Source: Longimonas sp040409695
Lineage (GTDB): Bacteria; Bacteroidota; Rhodothermia; Rhodothermales; Salinibacteraceae
Reading direction: 5' to 3'
Length of the DNA stretch: 36,040 nt
Assembly (NCBI RefSeq): GCF_040409695.1
Contig: NZ_JARWGJ010000094.1
Span: 1-36,040, forward strand
Shown: piece by piece, positions 35,916 to 36,040 of the stretch
Layout of the letters: each line of letters begins with the position of its first letter
Position numbering within the stretch: position 1 is the first letter of the stretch
Translations under genes and position numbers: made by a program
The notes under the pieces: generated by a model
Database searches by the model: none
The model's input: the letters and a program-made list of their open reading frames with translations, nothing else
What the model was told of the DNA's origin: nothing

Positions 35916-36040
35916 AGTAGTGGGTCAATGGTAAGTGACTGTCGCTTGGGCGACATCATCGCAGTCCGCTGAGTGTTTTCAGACGCTGCCCAAACCGCTG
36001 CCCAACATACCGCACAGCGATTATTACCCCCCAGAGCCAC
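35916..36040. repeat. MITE-like element, partial copy C at right edge
   Basis: AGTAGTGGGTCAATGGTAAG TGAC (35916-35939) matches the terminal repeat of copies A and B in the reverse orientation, and GACATCATCGC (35953-35963) matches ACATCATCGC next to the same end of copy B. Similarity is clear for about 60 bp; the rest of the element runs past the window or has diverged. It starts 52 bp after the PPC gene stop. Confidence 0.6.

Noticed and set aside
35708..36040. 110-codon minus-strand open frame at the right edge
   Set aside because: It is antisense to the PPC gene and runs through repeat copy C.

Overview
The window is a GC-rich bacterial chromosome segment that reads as ordinary housekeeping and stress-response DNA, with 24 protein genes and no phage or plasmid block. 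A halophilic or marine member of the Rhodothermia/Bacteroidota side of the tree (Salinibacter/Salisaeta-like) is the best guess. The reasons are acidic, Asp/Glu-rich proteins, mostly absent Shine-Dalgarno sequences, a katG promoter matching the Bacteroidota consensus (TTTG-N20-TAnnTTTG), stand-alone HsdR_N-domain and HNH proteins of kinds I recall from Bacteroidota, and one membrane protein that looks haloarchaeal. This is inference from recalled family features, not from a database search.

Layout, left to right. (1) 1-8.9 kb: a serine hydrolase running off the left edge, release factor 3 (prfC), a tandem universal-stress protein, an SLC13/DASS anion transporter, a Tat-type amidase and a small lipoprotein. 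(2) 9.1-15 kb: uvrA, an FAH-family hydrolase on the other strand, the rplU-rpmA ribosomal operon with a leader hairpin and terminator, and an HNH nuclease. (3) 15-20.5 kb: two small membrane proteins, a periplasmic M3 peptidase (Dcp type) and an archaeal-type S-adenosylhomocysteinase. (4) 20.8-27.4 kb: a same-strand run of ABC ATPase, FtsX-type permease, AttH/CrtC-like lipocalin protein and HsdR_N nuclease-fold protein (probably one operon, att-like), then a CysQ/Hal2 phosphatase and a GuaD-type guanine deaminase. (5) 27.7-31 kb: a divergent katG-oxyR peroxide-defence pair whose shared 129-bp control region holds a katG promoter and a perfect OxyR-type dyad. (6) 31-35.9 kb: a Bax-inhibitor-1 protein, a DUF985 cupin, penicillin-binding protein 1C and a PPC/DUF296 protein.

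The most interesting non-coding signal is a roughly 180-190 bp dispersed element present three times (3047-3239, 27455-27635, and from 35916 off the right edge). It has imperfect 24-bp terminal inverted repeats, and the middle copy has a perfect 8-bp flanking duplication, so it looks like a MITE that settles at gene 3' ends. Others are a 59-nt tRNA-like relic (16789-16847), a 14-bp tandem repeat directly before a strong terminator (8897-8966), a CHPERSRGI-type dispersed repeat (12150-12330), and a leader hairpin before rplU. No CRISPR array, rRNA, intact tRNA or complete insertion sequence was seen. I found no clear new defence or metabolic system.
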